64,000 nt of DNA, taken from NCBI GenBank assembly GCA_013396995.1, contig VWZP01001440.1, positions 4,737,151-4,801,150 on the forward strand. The letters are read 5' to 3'. Below the pieces are notes generated by a model that saw only the letters and a list, made by a program, of their open reading frames with translations, had not been told where the DNA came from and did no database searches. A program made the position numbers and the translations under genes. Position 1 is the stretch's first letter; each line of letters begins with the position of its first letter. This document shows positions 13,641 through 25,662 of the stretch, piece by piece. Origin of the DNA: Dicaeum eximium (lineage: Eukaryota > Chordata > Aves > Passeriformes > Dicaeidae).

Positions 13641-13860
13641 TTCATTATTATAAAAAACCCAGAACATTCTTATTATTCCTTAATCCATTCAATTTTTGCA
13701 AAGAATTCTGTGGCAAGTTCCACAGACTAAAAGACTCATAAATGTGGAGAAATGCAATTTATCTGTACCATGGGTCTACCTGGAAAAATGAGCCCTACAC
13801 AAATCAACCCACTGAAGTGACAGAAAGGGACTGCAGTAAACTGAAGGGCAACAGCAGTAC

Positions 13861-13996
13861 CTGGAAATTAGGGATGGGGTTTAACGTTGGCAGCCAGGCT
13901 GATCTTGGGTTTTCTTGGTAGCGGAAGGGGCCATTAAATGCCTGAGTAATGGCACTCAGATTGAAGGCACACACTGCTGAGGCAGCTATGCTGTTT
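13861..13996 (-). CDS. SEMA5B: SEMA5B coding exon, Sema domain (NSIAASAVCAFNLSAI...IPNFQ)
   Basis: This 136-base exon holds one base finishing a Val codon and 45 codons. It encodes NSIAASAVCAFNLSAITQAF, NGPFRYQENPRSAWLP and NPIPNFQ. The SAVCAFNLSAI strand and the GPF(R/K)Y(Q)E motif are standard in vertebrate semaphorins; NLS is a potential N-glycosylation site. The acceptor is CCAG|A. The donor CAG|GTACTG is non-consensus at +4 to +6 but in the right place. The end NFQ|CGTL agrees with human SEMA5B (IPNFQCGTL as recalled) rather than SEMA5A (PHFQCGTV). Neighbouring exons lie 4.3 kb upstream and 3.5 kb downstream. Confidence 0.98.
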
Positions 13997-14929
13997 CTGG
14001 AAAAGGGGAGGGGAAAAAAATCAATTTAATCATTAGAACATTGACATTTTCATCATAACAGACATCAAACTCCACTCAAATAAAATACATGTAAATTGCT
14101 AGGTAGATATACAGTGATACCAATCTCACAGGGAGGAAAAATAATTAAATAAATAAACTGTAAAATGCAGATGACTTGCGTGACAATTTTGAGAATGAAT
14201 TTAAAGTTTGGTTTTAAAATGTCAGAGATTTAAGGGCCATGGAAGCAGTTCTGACAAGAAATGTGAATACAGTTTAATTTGCATGGATTATTTGTGTCTG
14301 GTTTAATTTTTTTTTAATAATCCATCTACCTTTATTGATTACAAACAAGCTAATTTTTAATCTCTTGTTGTTTCTCAAGGTGAAATTCTGTTTCTACAGG
14401 TTCCTGAAATCTTCAGCTATAAAATATATCACCTAATATTACATTTATGTACCTGTGATGGAAAAGGCGACAGTGACAAACCAGCTGGTTTTGACAGCAG
14501 CTCAGCATGCGAAAAAGTCTTGCTAATTTACGAAAACCTCTGTTTTCAATGCCCACAGTTCACTTCTGTGTGTTCCAGGTGGGAACAGGATCTGTCTGGG
14601 GCAGACTGTTCAAGACACTCAGCCAGGGGAGGCACAGCACATGAAGGAATGCTGCTGTGGGAAGGACTCTTTGGAAAGGAGTGTGTTTTAAGGATGCTGG
14701 ACTGCCCAGTCACACTGCACACAGATCAGTTGGCCTTTGCTGTTTCATTTCAGTCCTGAAGGACCCATTTCTGCAGGGTCCTGAGCCAGCTCATCTCCTC
14801 CTGCCTCAAGAGGGTTGGAGGGCACTTCCTAGATGGCCACCTCAACAAAACTGACCCAGAGGGACATTTGATAAGTGATGACCTGAAATTCAAACCTGCT
14901 CCCGGTTCTTCCCTCCCCCTCCACTTTTT

Positions 14930-14950
14930 NNNNNNNNNNNNNNNNNNNNN
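14930..14950. other. Assembly gap of 21 N followed by poly-T
   Basis: Twenty-one N follow a pyrimidine-rich stretch and are followed by C and about 37 T. The gap most likely hides an unresolved homopolymer, and its real length is unknown. Confidence 0.95.
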
Positions 14951-14991
<41 letters not shown>

Positions 14992-15148
14992 GAAAGCTAC
15001 AAGTTTTAGAGAAAAAGATATCAAAATAAAACTAAAAATAGGGCCAGCATGAGAGACTGATTCGTCACGGTGCCTTTTAAATAACCCAAGCCCTGCTGTA
15101 TGAATCTTTCTGCTAATTAAGGCAATTTGAATTCCCTGAAAAGAACAC

Positions 15149-15166
15149 TTTTTTTTTTTTTTTTTT
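15149..15166. repeat. Poly-T run
   Basis: Uninterrupted T run, with no element recognised on either side. Confidence 0.9.
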
Positions 15167-16697
15167 AACTAAACCAATAATAACACTCTTGCACACACAA
15201 AAAAAGCCTTTCTTCACCATTCCAGGCTGGAAAGCAGAAGAACAGATTCTTTCACAGCATATTTCTTCCTAGCAATACAACATCAGGAAGAACTTCCTGC
15301 TTTGCCTTCCCATTCTCTGCTCCCCCCTGCCCCTTGCATCCCCAGAATGATGGAGTAGCTCACTTTGAACATGTCAAAGCAATGCCAGGCAAACCTTTCT
15401 CCACTTTTGTCTGAACACTGCTGATGCAGTGCATGCTCACAGACAGCAGCTTTTAAGACAAACCTAATGATGGATGACAAGTAAATGCCTTGAGGCGCAC
15501 ACAGGAAAAAAAAAGACAATGAGGGAGAAAATGGAAAAGGAAAAGAAAGAATAAAATTCCACTAGTCTAATGAAAATACTTAGAAGAAAAAAAAAAGGAC
15601 TTCATAGTTTAGCCCTTTCTCTTTGCTGGAAAGGAGAAAGGAAGGAGGTTTTCCATTAAGTCTGTGGACCATTTTCCATCTGTGGCCTGGCATATTTCCC
15701 ATCCCTCCTTATGAAAAGTTTGATCCCAGTGTCAAGCCAGTGACATCAACTAGTGCAGCTGGGCCCTGTGTTTTGATGTGAAGTGCAACTTCCTTTATTC
15801 CCACCTCCCACCTCCTGTGACTAACTAGCTGGTTTAAAGAATGGGTTAAGTTCAAAGAGGTTTTAACCTTGTCTCTATTACCTCCCAGAAAATTTTAATA
15901 AAAACCATCTTAAATATTTCATCAGCAGCTTCCCCTAAAAGCTCTCTTTCCCAGTGATTCAGCTGGGTATAACAAAACATGAAGCAATAAATCTATATGT
16001 GGGTGTTACCACAACCACTAATTCCCCTTTGTTATAAGATGACCCTAAATTCATTAAACATGAACCTTCCAAGGTAAAAATTACCTGTAAACAACAGCAA
16101 CTAAAAATCATAGTTTTGTGTTGCATTGGTATTTTATCACAAAGAAACTCAGACTGGTGCATAAATTAACCCTCTTTAGTATGCAGAGCTCATGTAGCAT
16201 GATATAAGTCCCAGTGAAAGTTAAAAGAATAATTACCATTCTTTCTCTAGTCAGATGACAAATTGGAACATTATCTCTTTGAACTTTTAAAAGAACACCA
16301 TGTTGCAAAGCCAAAATGCTATTTGATCTAACTTCAGCTGTTATCAATTACTAATTTCTTCAATTACACAAATGTTGCATATTATATTATCTTCAGAGGA
16401 TACTAGAGAGATCCTACATCCCTGATGTATAAAGAATGCTCAGGTGTACCCAGAGGAGACAGGTAACACTCATCACATCTCATGTTAAACCTGGGAGATG
16501 GACACAGCAGAAGAGAACTGTCCCAGCCAAAGCTAGTTTATGTCTCCCCCTTGATTGTCCAAAAACATCACCAATTTGATAAATAAAATACAGGTATTAA
16601 TAGTTTTCTCATTTCCAACTTCCATTCTTGGCTGGATGAATGGACAAATGGAGAGATAAAACATTATCACTATCAGCACAGAAGTCCTCTCCAACTG

Positions 16698-16751
16698 AAA
16701 AAAAAAACAAACCAAAAAATAAAAACCAACCAAACAAACAAAAAAAAAAAA
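16698..16751. repeat. A-rich low-complexity run
   Basis: Mixed A runs with CAAA and CCAA units. It may be an old retroposon tail, but no element body is recognisable beside it. Confidence 0.85.
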
Positions 16752-18285
16752 GGTCAGCTCAAGTACCCAAAGAAGTAGCCAGATTTCCTTTTAATGTTCA
16801 GGAGGTTTGGCTAATGTTCTCTAAACGTTTTTAAAGAATGACTAATGTGCCTTTCAATCTGAGGACAGATCATCCCATAGCCCATAGTCAAGGTGCAGTG
16901 ATCAATCATGTTTATTTTTTCTAGTTGCTTCTCTGCTGGCTCACTTTTGACTGACACAGGCAATGGTGGAACAGAAACAAAACATGGAAGAGGGATGAGG
17001 GTGGCCAACACTTACCTATTTCTTGGAATTTACAGTGGGGGAAGAACATTCAGGCTCCGTTGACTCACACTGAGGCTCCCAACAGCACTTTAGCTCAAGA
17101 AGTTGGGGCTGATGCTTTGTGACTTCAAGGGCTGAAGTTCAAGCCCTGTCACACCAGCAGGTGACACATTAAAACAGGAGGGTTTGTACTTCAGCAGGGC
17201 TTCACTGCTTTGGTTTTCTGTGGCCTCCCTGGGAACAGGCTCTTATTCATATTGGACAGCACTGCACACAAAAACCCCAAACAAGCTGGCTGCCCAACGC
17301 AAGGAAGGCACTTTGAGCATTTGCCATATGGAGTAACTCTCAGATTTTCATTCTCTAGTTTACACGTCAGGCAAACACCCCCCTGGAGAATATGTATTAT
17401 TGAAACTCAATACCATGCAGACTGGTTACAGCTTGAAACTTATCATCCTAGCCTTAGGCATCAGAGAAAAAGTTATTTGAGTTTTCCTGACTTAAAAATA
17501 TACATTATGAGTTTTTTAATATATTTTTTAATTAACTCCTCTTCTCCTTTCTGCTTTCACAGCTACACTAAATCATTGCAATTACAAGTTTTTCCAATAT
17601 CAAGCCAAGAAGAGGTGATTATGAAGTATCAGAAATCATACCTTCCCCTCAGAGTTCCAACACTGCTTTTGATTTGTGGACCTCAAACAGTCTGGCAGAG
17701 GTAAAGCCCCCCCTGCCTTGGAAATGCTAAATGCCTTGTGCCCCTCATGACCTTGCTGTTACAGTGTTGTTCAACTGCAATAGATGTTGTTTTCAATCTA
17801 GGCTGTTGTGATCCCATGTGCCTCATTCTTCTCCTTCCAGCCCTTCTCTCCCAAGTGTCTGCACCTGTCCATCTCATGGGCCAGCTCCAGTGCTCACAAA
17901 ATTGTGTCAGATTGTCCAGGCAATTAGCCTGGCTGGAAATTAATGTGTTTCTGTTGGGTCATTTTTAGATCATCTCTCTAAACTAAACAAGTTGGACTGT
18001 CTCTACAAAAGTTCTGAAGTCTGTCAATGCCCAGGTTTGTATCAAATTAAGTTACCTAAAACTGCACAGTCACCTTTTATGGACTCCAGGAATCTGTGAA
18101 CCATGGATTAAAAACACTGTCCTAGAGGCTATGTTGTCATGATGGATAATACAGACTTATCTATTCCTTCACGTTTACCAAACAATCTTTCAAAAATGAT
18201 TGCTCAGACTGCCTAAGAAATCAATACACTGTCAGTCTCAGACTGCTGGGGATAGAGGAAGGGCAGGAAAGCCAGAGCAACTTAC

Positions 18286-18571
18286 ACATTAGTAGTGAAG
18301 ACACCGTAGATCAGATCTTGCTCAGGAAGGTAGAAGGTGCTTTGCAACTCATTGTAATAGAAAGGGATTTCTCCAGCACGGGAGCAGTTCAGTCTGGCCT
18401 TCATGAAAGTTGTCCATGTGTCCTCCAGCAAAAATCTCCCTCCAATATCATTTTTGCAGACCCTTGCCACACGAGAATACACCGTTTTCCCACAGTCATG
18501 TTCCACCGCGTTCTCACGGAAGAAGAAGTAGGTGAACAAGCCGATGTCATAGGCAGCAATAAAGTTAGGCT
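18286..18571 (-). CDS. SEMA5B: SEMA5B coding exon, Sema domain (EPNFIAAYDIG...YFFFRENAVEHDCG...YGVFTTNV)
   Basis: This is the largest visible exon: 286 bases, two bases of a split Glu, 94 codons, and two bases of a split Val. It encodes PNFIAAYDIGLFTYFFFREN, then AVEHDCGKTVYSRVARVCKN, GGRFLLEDTWTTFMKARLNC and a C-terminal QDLIYGVFTTNV. YFFFREN and ARVCKNDIGG with TFMKARLNCS are the most conserved motifs of the semaphorin family, with several disulphide cysteines; NCS is a potential glycosylation site. The acceptor is TTTTTCAG|AGCC and the donor is AATGT|GTAAGT, a strong consensus. In class 5 semaphorins this extracellular domain mediates plexin binding and dimerisation (family knowledge). No frameshift or stop is present. 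Confidence 0.99.
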
Positions 18572-21132
18572 CTGAAAAATAAACATTTGAAGAGATTTAT
18601 ATAGGTTAGAAATCAATCCATGCTCACTGACTTGCTCAATGCATTCTGCTGCCAGCTCCGTTTATGCAGCCTGTCAAAGCTGGGACCACAGGGAGTTTGG
18701 AGTCAGCAGAGGACATAAAAACAGTAGATGGGAATAATGATATATGAAGATATAGCTCTAGTACCTTTTTTCAGATCTTGGAAAGGCCCCATTGTTTCTC
18801 CACTTTATTGGAAAAGCTCTACTGATTTCAGTGAAAGCAGAGTTCAACACTTTGCATATGACTATTCTCTGCACCTAAACTCATTTTACAAGATAAAGCC
18901 TTCCCATTGGGCTGCTTCACCTATTCACTTTTGAAGTGGACCTTATGATGTGTTAAATATGCTGCGTGCATCCGCCCGATTCCCCAGACAGCTGCACTGA
19001 AACATTCAAGCTACTCTCCCAGCACTGTCACATCTGGCTTTTATCATGAAACCTTTCCAGTTTCTAGGCACAAAAGATTATCTTATGTCTATAAAACAAA
19101 ACCATGCCAGAGACTGACAATAGTGAAATGTGCTCTCCTTAATGCTTTTTCTCCTAAAATTTTCGGTATCATTTTCACAAGAATTGAAAAGAACCTTGAA
19201 CTTAGTAGGTTTAGTAATAAATATTTTAATTGTGGATATAACAAAGCTTTAAAGTATACAGTCTTTTATCCTAAAAAGTTTGTTTGGTAAAAGGAAATGT
19301 TTGGCCAATGAATAATATTTGACCAAACAAACAAACCTTTCCCAAACCAGCTGGTTTTATAGGGTGTTTTTACAATGTTCCTTTCTGGGTAGTGCTCAAA
19401 GGAAGAAGAATAAATGGAAGTACAGAATTCCTTTAAAGCTGCAGCCCAGGAGAGAAAGGAGAACAGAGAAAGGCAGGCCACTGCTGCTGCAAGGCAAGTT
19501 TGGGAGGCAGATGACGGTGGAGGGCATTGCAAATCATCTCCTGTCAAACTTTCTCCTTCAAACTAACCATGAACCTTAAAGGGACCATTGTGATCCCCAA
19601 TCTGACCTTCTGTCTAACACAAGCCAGAGAACTTCACCCCGTAATTCCACCATCAGATCCTGTAACTAACAGGAGAATTAGACCACATCTTTCGAAGAAG
19701 ATCTGATATTAGTGGACAATGTCACCTGGCTTTACATCCATCACTTTCCTCAGTGACTTGTTCAAATGACTAAAGACTGACCGAGCTGCAACCTGTAATT
19801 CTTTTCCCATTTGACATTATCTGGTTTCAGCTTCCAATCACAGGTTCTTGTCATGACTTGTCTGCTAGATTGAAGAACTTTATCCTTTCCAAAATCTTCT
19901 CTTGATGTAAGTACTTCCATATCATGAAGAAAACACCTTTTATCTCCTTTTCAGAAAGATAAATAAATTGAGCTCCTTAAGGCTCTCACTGTGAGGCAAG
20001 CTTTCCAAGTTTCAAATCACTGAATGGCTCTTCTCTGAATCACCTTCAGGTTTTCTATTTCTTGTTGAAAAGTGGCCAGAACAGGACAAAACTACTCCAA
20101 TGTCACCAATGCTGCACAAGGTTATAAATCCAAGCGTCACATTAGTTTTTCCAGTCACATATGAGAACTTCAGTTACTGTTTGTCATCCTTAAACTCCTC
20201 TGTTCCAATGTGGCTTCCTTCTGTATCTTGCATTCATGCACAGACAACAGGAACATATTTGCAATGAGTGTATGTGGGCTATGATGCTTCTTGGTCCTAA
20301 TTCACAGCCTTTCCTGATGACATCCTTTTCCTTACACTCCAGATCTCCATACTGACTTCAGAATGCCTGCAGAAGCCTAGTTCAGTCTTATTAAGCTCCA
20401 GAGAGTGCACAGTCCCACTGCTCTTATCTTTAATTGAAAGGTCCTGAAATCTAATAGAAAGATTTCGAATATCTGGTCAATTTACCTGGGTAAAAGGAGA
20501 TAGGGGGAACATTGGGATCTCCATCACTACAGTCTGCTCAGACCAGAAGTGCTTTGCCCCAGTTGGAAGGTGTGGACTCAGTGCAGGGATTGCTGGTTGA
20601 AATTCTATAGCTTGCTTGATGCAGGGTATTATCACACTGGGGTAAGAGCTGCTTTTAATAACCATAAATCCACATCAGCATGAACTCACATGGAACATAA
20701 CGTGCTGTGAAATTTCTCATTTTTGGAGTGATCTTGCACTAAAACCAGGCATCTTCAGCTGAGTCAGGGGAAGTAAAGAGTGCCTATCACTCTGCAGAAC
20801 TGGGTCAACAATCTGATGCTTTAAGTTGATTTTGATCTTCAAATCTTTGAGTGGTTTTCTTGTTAAAATGATGTATTTGGTCATCTCACAAGACAGAGAC
20901 CCATATATATGTTAAGTAGCCTGTAAGACCCACTTTCTATATTCTAAATCAACTTTGCTGAAATAATTCCAGGCTCTTTTTAAATGTCTTCTAAGCTGCA
21001 TTGATTATTGCTCCGGAAGCCCTTCCCCATCATAACTCTGGATCTCAATATGAAAAGAGAGAGAAAGATTTACAAGCCTGTCAAGCTGACTTTAATACAT
21101 CTCTTGCTCAGATGTGACCCACATGACTTTAC
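18572..21132 (-). other. SEMA5B: SEMA5B intron (2.6 kb) with CR1 LINE relic
   Basis: The intron has donor GTAAAG and acceptor TTTTTCAG, splitting a Glu codon. About 0.7 kb of it (19565-20240) is an old CR1-type LINE. A stretch near 18780-18850 resembles another very old amniote repeat, without certainty. Confidence 0.88.
19565..20240 (-). mobile_element. Ancient CR1-type LINE fragment
   Basis: The plus strand reads like the reverse complement of an old CR1 3' region: GGGACCATTGTGATC and a phrase about TCTGACCTTCTGTCTAACAC near 19580-19625. Further on come a segment near 19990-20050 (CACTGTGAGGCAAGC, GGCTCTTCTCTGAATC) and GTGGCCAGAACAGGACA near 20072. The order of these pieces matches the CR1 family as I remember it. 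The element's 3' end is at the low coordinate, so it lies on the minus strand. It is heavily diverged, has no open frame and is not active. Confidence 0.75.
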
Positions 21133-21346
21133 CATTGAGCCATTTGGAGTTGTATTGTGCTGTCCTAAGAGGGGGAACATTTCCAAGGCTGCGGTAAATA
21201 GCAGGATCCCGTCCAGAAAAATCAATCACAGTTGCAGCATAGAGTTCTCCTCGTGATGTAATCACAGCTGTTGAGTTATGCCGAGGGTCGTACGGGCACC
21301 GAGCCACTCCATTAATCCTGTCAATGATTTTGCTGAGATTTCCTAC
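21133..21346 (-). CDS. SEMA5B: SEMA5B coding exon, Sema domain (VGNLS...ARCPYDPRHNST...SKWLN)
   Basis: This 214-base exon has 71 whole codons plus the first base of a split Glu codon. It contains ARCPYDPRHNSTAV, GELYAAT and DFSGRDPAIYRSLG, then RTAQYNSKWLN. These are core blades of the Sema propeller, and NST is a potential N-glycosylation site. The acceptor is AATACAG|GTAGGA and the donor is AATG|GTAAAG. The residues DPRHNST and VIDFSGRDPA agree with SEMA5B as recalled, whereas SEMA5A has SPQHNST and AMDFPGRDPA; this is the clearest paralogue-discriminating stretch in the window. The split codon G|AG joins perfectly to the next exon to give the NEPNF motif. Confidence 0.98.
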
Positions 21347-22036
21347 CTGTATTTAAAAGGAGAGAGAAGGAAATTTAAAGAGCATCTGACTTTCTTAATG
21401 GTATAAAGAATTTTGTTTGCCCATGAGCAAATGAGCAAATCCCTGATTTTTAAAAATCAGGTAGCTATGAGAATGTAATCTTAGTGATGACTGAAAACTG
21501 ATCCTTACAGCCAACATTTGCCAATGTAAGAAGTTGTGTCTGAGCCTCACTGATCCTATTGCTTTGTACAAAGGGTGATTCCCCAGCCAATAAAGCCCAA
21601 ACCCACTTGGTGTAATCAGGTGCTCCTGGCACAAGCACAGGTTTTTAATCTTCTGTAGACACCTCCTGAATACATATTGACCTTAAAAAAATATAAAAAT
21701 AAACATTTCTCTGGACCTGCTTGAAAACTTGAAAGTATTCAGCTCAGGAGATACTCACATATAAGCTTGTCTATATTCCCCATTTTCAGTGCCATACCCA
21801 AGGTTTACATGAGCAGCACTTTGTCCAGACCAAACTTGCCCATAACATGAACTTTTTGTTCCTCAACTGCAGACACAGTCATTGCCCCAAAGCAGCCCAA
21901 AGAAGAAAACCAACATAATTTCAGTCAGCTACATTTAGAACATATTTTGTGCAGCCATGATAGCCTGCCAAATGACTGCCCTTCCCCAGAGCATGTATCC
22001 AACCCTCTCCATCACTGTAAAAGAGGCAAAACAGAC
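21347..22036 (-). other. SEMA5B: Short SEMA5B intron (690 bases)
   Basis: This is the shortest intron in the window, phase 0, with donor GTCTGT and acceptor AATACAG. I see nothing inside it apart from the short read-through frame from the upstream exon. Confidence 0.92.
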
Positions 22037-22135
22037 CTGTCGACTGGAACACACTGGCGAAAAGGCGTTGGTACCACAGGTAAAAACCTTCTTGCCATAA
22101 ACAATCAGCACTCGCACATAGTTCTGGCACTCTTC
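22037..22135 (-). CDS. SEMA5B: SEMA5B coding exon, Sema domain (EECQNYVRVL...FTCGTNAFSPVC)
   Basis: This 99-base exon (33 codons, phase 0-0) begins EECQNYVRVLIVYGKK and ends with CSSRQ. The stretch FTCGTNAFSPVC is a hallmark of the semaphorin propeller, with conserved cysteines. The acceptor is ACTATAG|GAA. The donor is CAG|GTCTGT, weak at +3/+4 but with G at +5. If the donor is not used, the frame stays open for about 28 codons into the intron before a stop, so a longer ORF seen here is read-through rather than exon. The intron to the next exon is the shortest in the window, about 690 bases. The Q|V junction with the next exon (SRQ|VGNLS) matches human SEMA5B as recalled. Confidence 0.98.
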
Positions 22136-25100
22136 CTATAGTAACACAAGACAGAGACAAAGCATTTTTGAAATATTATTACATTAAAAATAGCTGTATT
22201 GCAGCAGGAATGCACCTTCCTTAGCTCTAGCTTGGGCTGAGGTTTGTTGCCTCAAGCAGCACCCAGCTGTGGGGAGCAGCAGTCTAAGTGAGCAAGCCCA
22301 GTTTGCTGGTTATTTCTCTAACATAGCCCTGCACAGTCCTGGGGTAAGATGTTATCCATCAGGTCAATTTTGTCATAGCTACAAGTGCCTCTTTCTGTGC
22401 TCTGCTTAGATTAGAGGAGAAATTCTCCCTCTTTCCACAATGATACTTCTGACCTATTTTCCCAGTAATGCTGCAGCTTTGAAAACATTACCCAGACACC
22501 AACTCCAGTGAAGGACAGCAGGTCTGTCTGCACTATAATTCAAACCAGTGCCAGCAGGAAAACAGCAGGGACTCCTCTTTAATAGACCAGGCTGGTCAGA
22601 GAATCTCGTGCTTGAACAGGCTGTTACTTCCTTCCTCCTAGAGGATTGTGTGCTCAGGATTTTCCATGGTAGGAGTTTCTTTTTCTGGCCAGGCCAGTGA
22701 GAAATAGCAAGTTCCCAGTCTCAATTGCTCGACCACTTGCTGGTACCAATAGGCAACTCCCTCAAATGCCAGTCCCCAAAGGTGTGGGGGTCCTGCTGTC
22801 CCATGTTGGGCTGGGCTGGGCAGCACAAGGCTGCAGTTGCCTTTTTGTTCAGAAAATCACCTTCATGTTGTTAGACAGAGCCATGGTCTCTCTTTCTCCC
22901 CGCAGCCTCATATCCAGAGACCTGTGGAGTGCAAATCAGGCTAACTGAGCATCTCCTGGAGTTAAGTAGTGGGGGTGGAGGAGGCCACATAAGGCAGGAA
23001 CCTTCCATCAATACACACAGGAAGAGGGAGGTGAGAGACTAGTGTGCAATTCCCAGAGGCAGTGCAAGAGGCTGCAGAGCCACCTGCCCCAAGGATCACC
23101 CAAAGAGCCCCAATGAGCCACATGCACCAGCCTGCCTGCCCCAAGCCCTGGGCCACCTCAGAGGAGAGGATATGAGCAATGACTGGCACCCACTGGGCTC
23201 CAAGGGAAGTCTATTATGTTATGCCATAAACAGAAAAGGAAACTTGTTAAAAAATAGCAACCTCAGCTGGGTTACCCAGGCTGCTTTGCTTTTTTCCCTC
23301 CAATAGATCATCATTTGCCACTAAGTTCAGCCTACAGCTGCAGACACCACTTCTCCCTCCTGTAAGCAGCAATCATTCAGCAAGCTCCTGTCTCACAGCA
23401 CTCCATGCTGTTGATCATTTCCCTGAAGACTTCATTTGCAAGACTCAGAAGTGTAAAAACACCCCCTATCATCTGGAAAGGAAGGGGCTTGCTTAGCTGG
23501 ATTTCACACTATCTGATTTCATTTGCTGTACGGAAAGGATCCAACAGGAAACCTGCCAGTGTCAGCCACAGATGGCAACTGCATGGACATGATATGTGAT
23601 CCTTGCTTTTGCATGGCACAGACTGCACTCCAGAGCCAGTGCAGGAGCACTTGCCCAGTCTGGAAAGAGTCTACTGAGTGCCACAGAGCACATGCTGCCA
23701 GTCTTGAGGGGCAGCAGGGGCAGCAGGAATCACATACCCAATGCCCAGCACTCAAAAATGAGAGCTTCGATTCATAACTGGGTCAACTCTTTCTATTTCA
23801 GAAGCAGATCAGTCATGGTGACTGTGCATCAGTCTATCAAACAGGACCTTGAGAAGCACTGTCCCACATGCTGTGTGTTGTGAATAGGGGTCTCATTGCT
23901 TCCTTTAACCCCACAAATGGCTTGCCAGCCTCTCTGCCCTCTCTTGTCATTGCTGCATGGTGCTGGGAGCCCTGTCAGTTCCTTCCTGCCCTAGAGATGT
24001 CTGCATTTCATGACTGGGTTAAGTAATTCCTCTTTCTGTAGAGTACACTTATTCAATCCCACATAATTTTAGGACCACTATATATTTGACTGCAAAGTAC
24101 TAAAAATTCTTGAATGAATGCTGTTAAAAAAAGTATTAGGTCGTCTTCCAACAGAGTGTTGTTTTCAGAATATGATTGATTTGCCATCTAATCTAGAATG
24201 CAGTTCTGTACTCAAATTTCACACCAGAGAGTACGCACCTGATCCTCCTCCACTGCCACCATTCTCTGCTTTGTGCAAGGTCTGAGCACAGCTTCTGACC
24301 TAAAACACCTAAGACTAGTTACATTGCTGGACCCTTTCCTGCCTAGATCCTACAATGTATTCCTAACTAAAGCCCTAACTAAAGCCCAACAAAAATCTAA
24401 AATCCAATTTTGGAAAATTCCCTTTATTTGCACAGAGCTGTATTACAGATTAACAAACTTCAATTTCTATAAAAATCTTCCTAGCTGAGAAGATAGCACA
24501 GAAAAAAGAATTTCTGTGGAAGGTCATGTGCTGCTGTCTACTGGCAGTGATGAATCTGTTGCACACTTTTACTCCATTTTTACTGCTTACAAATACTGCT
24601 GCTAGGTGTGGGCCATGTCCACCTGTAGTTGTTCCTATGAGTTAACTGAGCAGGCATTTTCCCTAGGCCTGCCTTATTGATGAAGGTAGCAGCACTCCAT
24701 GCTCCTGGAGGAAGAGCAATGGTAATATGCTCATTTCATGCACTGGTCTCAAAGCAATTTAGACACTTAAAGTCATGTTCTGAAGCAGATGCACATTGTC
24801 TGCCCTGCTCTCTCAGCTGGGGGAATTGAAACAATGCAGGTGCTAAACTCGCTGTGGTGACACACTGGGTTAGAGGACACACACCAAGGTTTAAGCACCA
24901 GACCACATCTCTCCAACCTGCCTGGCCCAAAGTGGAATACAGTGCTCACCTCCTGTTTCTTATGGCTGTACCCATGGCCAGGCACATCAATCTATGAAGC
25001 CTCCAACAAAAGCAAAGGAACAAAACCATTGTCTTTTCTCAAGACAGTGTCTGGGAGATTTAATTAGATCTTCTTACTACCCCCATTCTCAAAATAAATA

Positions 25101-25604
25101 GCAAGGAACAGCCTCCTCTCTGTGTTCTTTAAACCAGCCTGGATTTGCTCTGAAAAGTCATTCAATACAGTGCTCTCTGCAACAAGTTATAGCTGAGGCA
25201 ACTGGTTAGTAAAATGATCTCACAAACCCCTACAGAAAATAGGAGCTATTTAACGCAGTTTCTTCCATGTGGCTGGAAAACTCTAGGCACACAGGAAGCA
25301 AAAATCAGATGGGCTGTAATATAAGCAGAAAATTTGGCAAGTTTGAACACACCTCTGTCCAGACAAGACAATATTTGGATCCTGCTCTCACATTATGGAG
25401 CAGACAGTTAAATCTGTGTATGATCACTCTGCAAATCTCATCACCAGAAGATATTACAGGGATCAAAAGATTAAAGTTTTAAATAAAGAGGGAGAACTGC
25501 ATATTTATATGGTTAATAAGAATAACTCTCAGTTATATTAGTTAGGATTATTATTAAATATATGGCAGAGCTGATAAAAACCTGTGGCTCACTGCCAAAG
25601 AATT

Positions 25605-25662
25605 AAGCATATTTCTGATTTTCCTATGCATATTTCCTAAGCATATTTCTGATTTTCCTATG
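25605..25662. repeat. Direct duplication of 24 bases, 34-base period
   Basis: The 24-base word starting AAGCATATTTCTGATTTTCC occurs at 25605-25628 and again at 25639-25662, with a 10-base spacer that itself resembles part of the unit. This is a small local duplication. Confidence 0.95.

Larger units (their letters stand above)
10338..13860 (-). other. SEMA5B: SEMA5B intron (3.5 kb) with CR1-like relics
   Basis: This phase 0 intron has donor GTACTG and acceptor TATTTAG. It contains two segments resembling old CR1-type LINEs (about 12000-12620 and 13280-13640), a 23-base tandem repeat near 12500, and an A-rich run at 12639-12664. The rest is unremarkable. Confidence 0.88.
13997..18285 (-). other. 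SEMA5B: SEMA5B intron (4.3 kb) with assembly gap
   Basis: This intron separates the exon ending AATGT from the exon starting A|AAC. It includes the N run at 14930-14950 next to poly-T, a poly-T run at 15149-15166 and an A-rich stretch at 16698-16751. No further gene is visible; open frames here (for example 17210-17704) do not resemble a protein I know. Confidence 0.88.

Noticed and set aside
17210..17704. Open frame of 164 codons on the plus strand
   Set aside because: It lies in an intron opposite SEMA5B, has no recognisable domain and ordinary intronic composition, and a frame this long is expected by chance in 64 kb.
18775..18860. Possible old amniote repeat (TACTGATTTCAGTGAAAGC)
   Set aside because: The likeness is limited to a few short words and the borders cannot be set.
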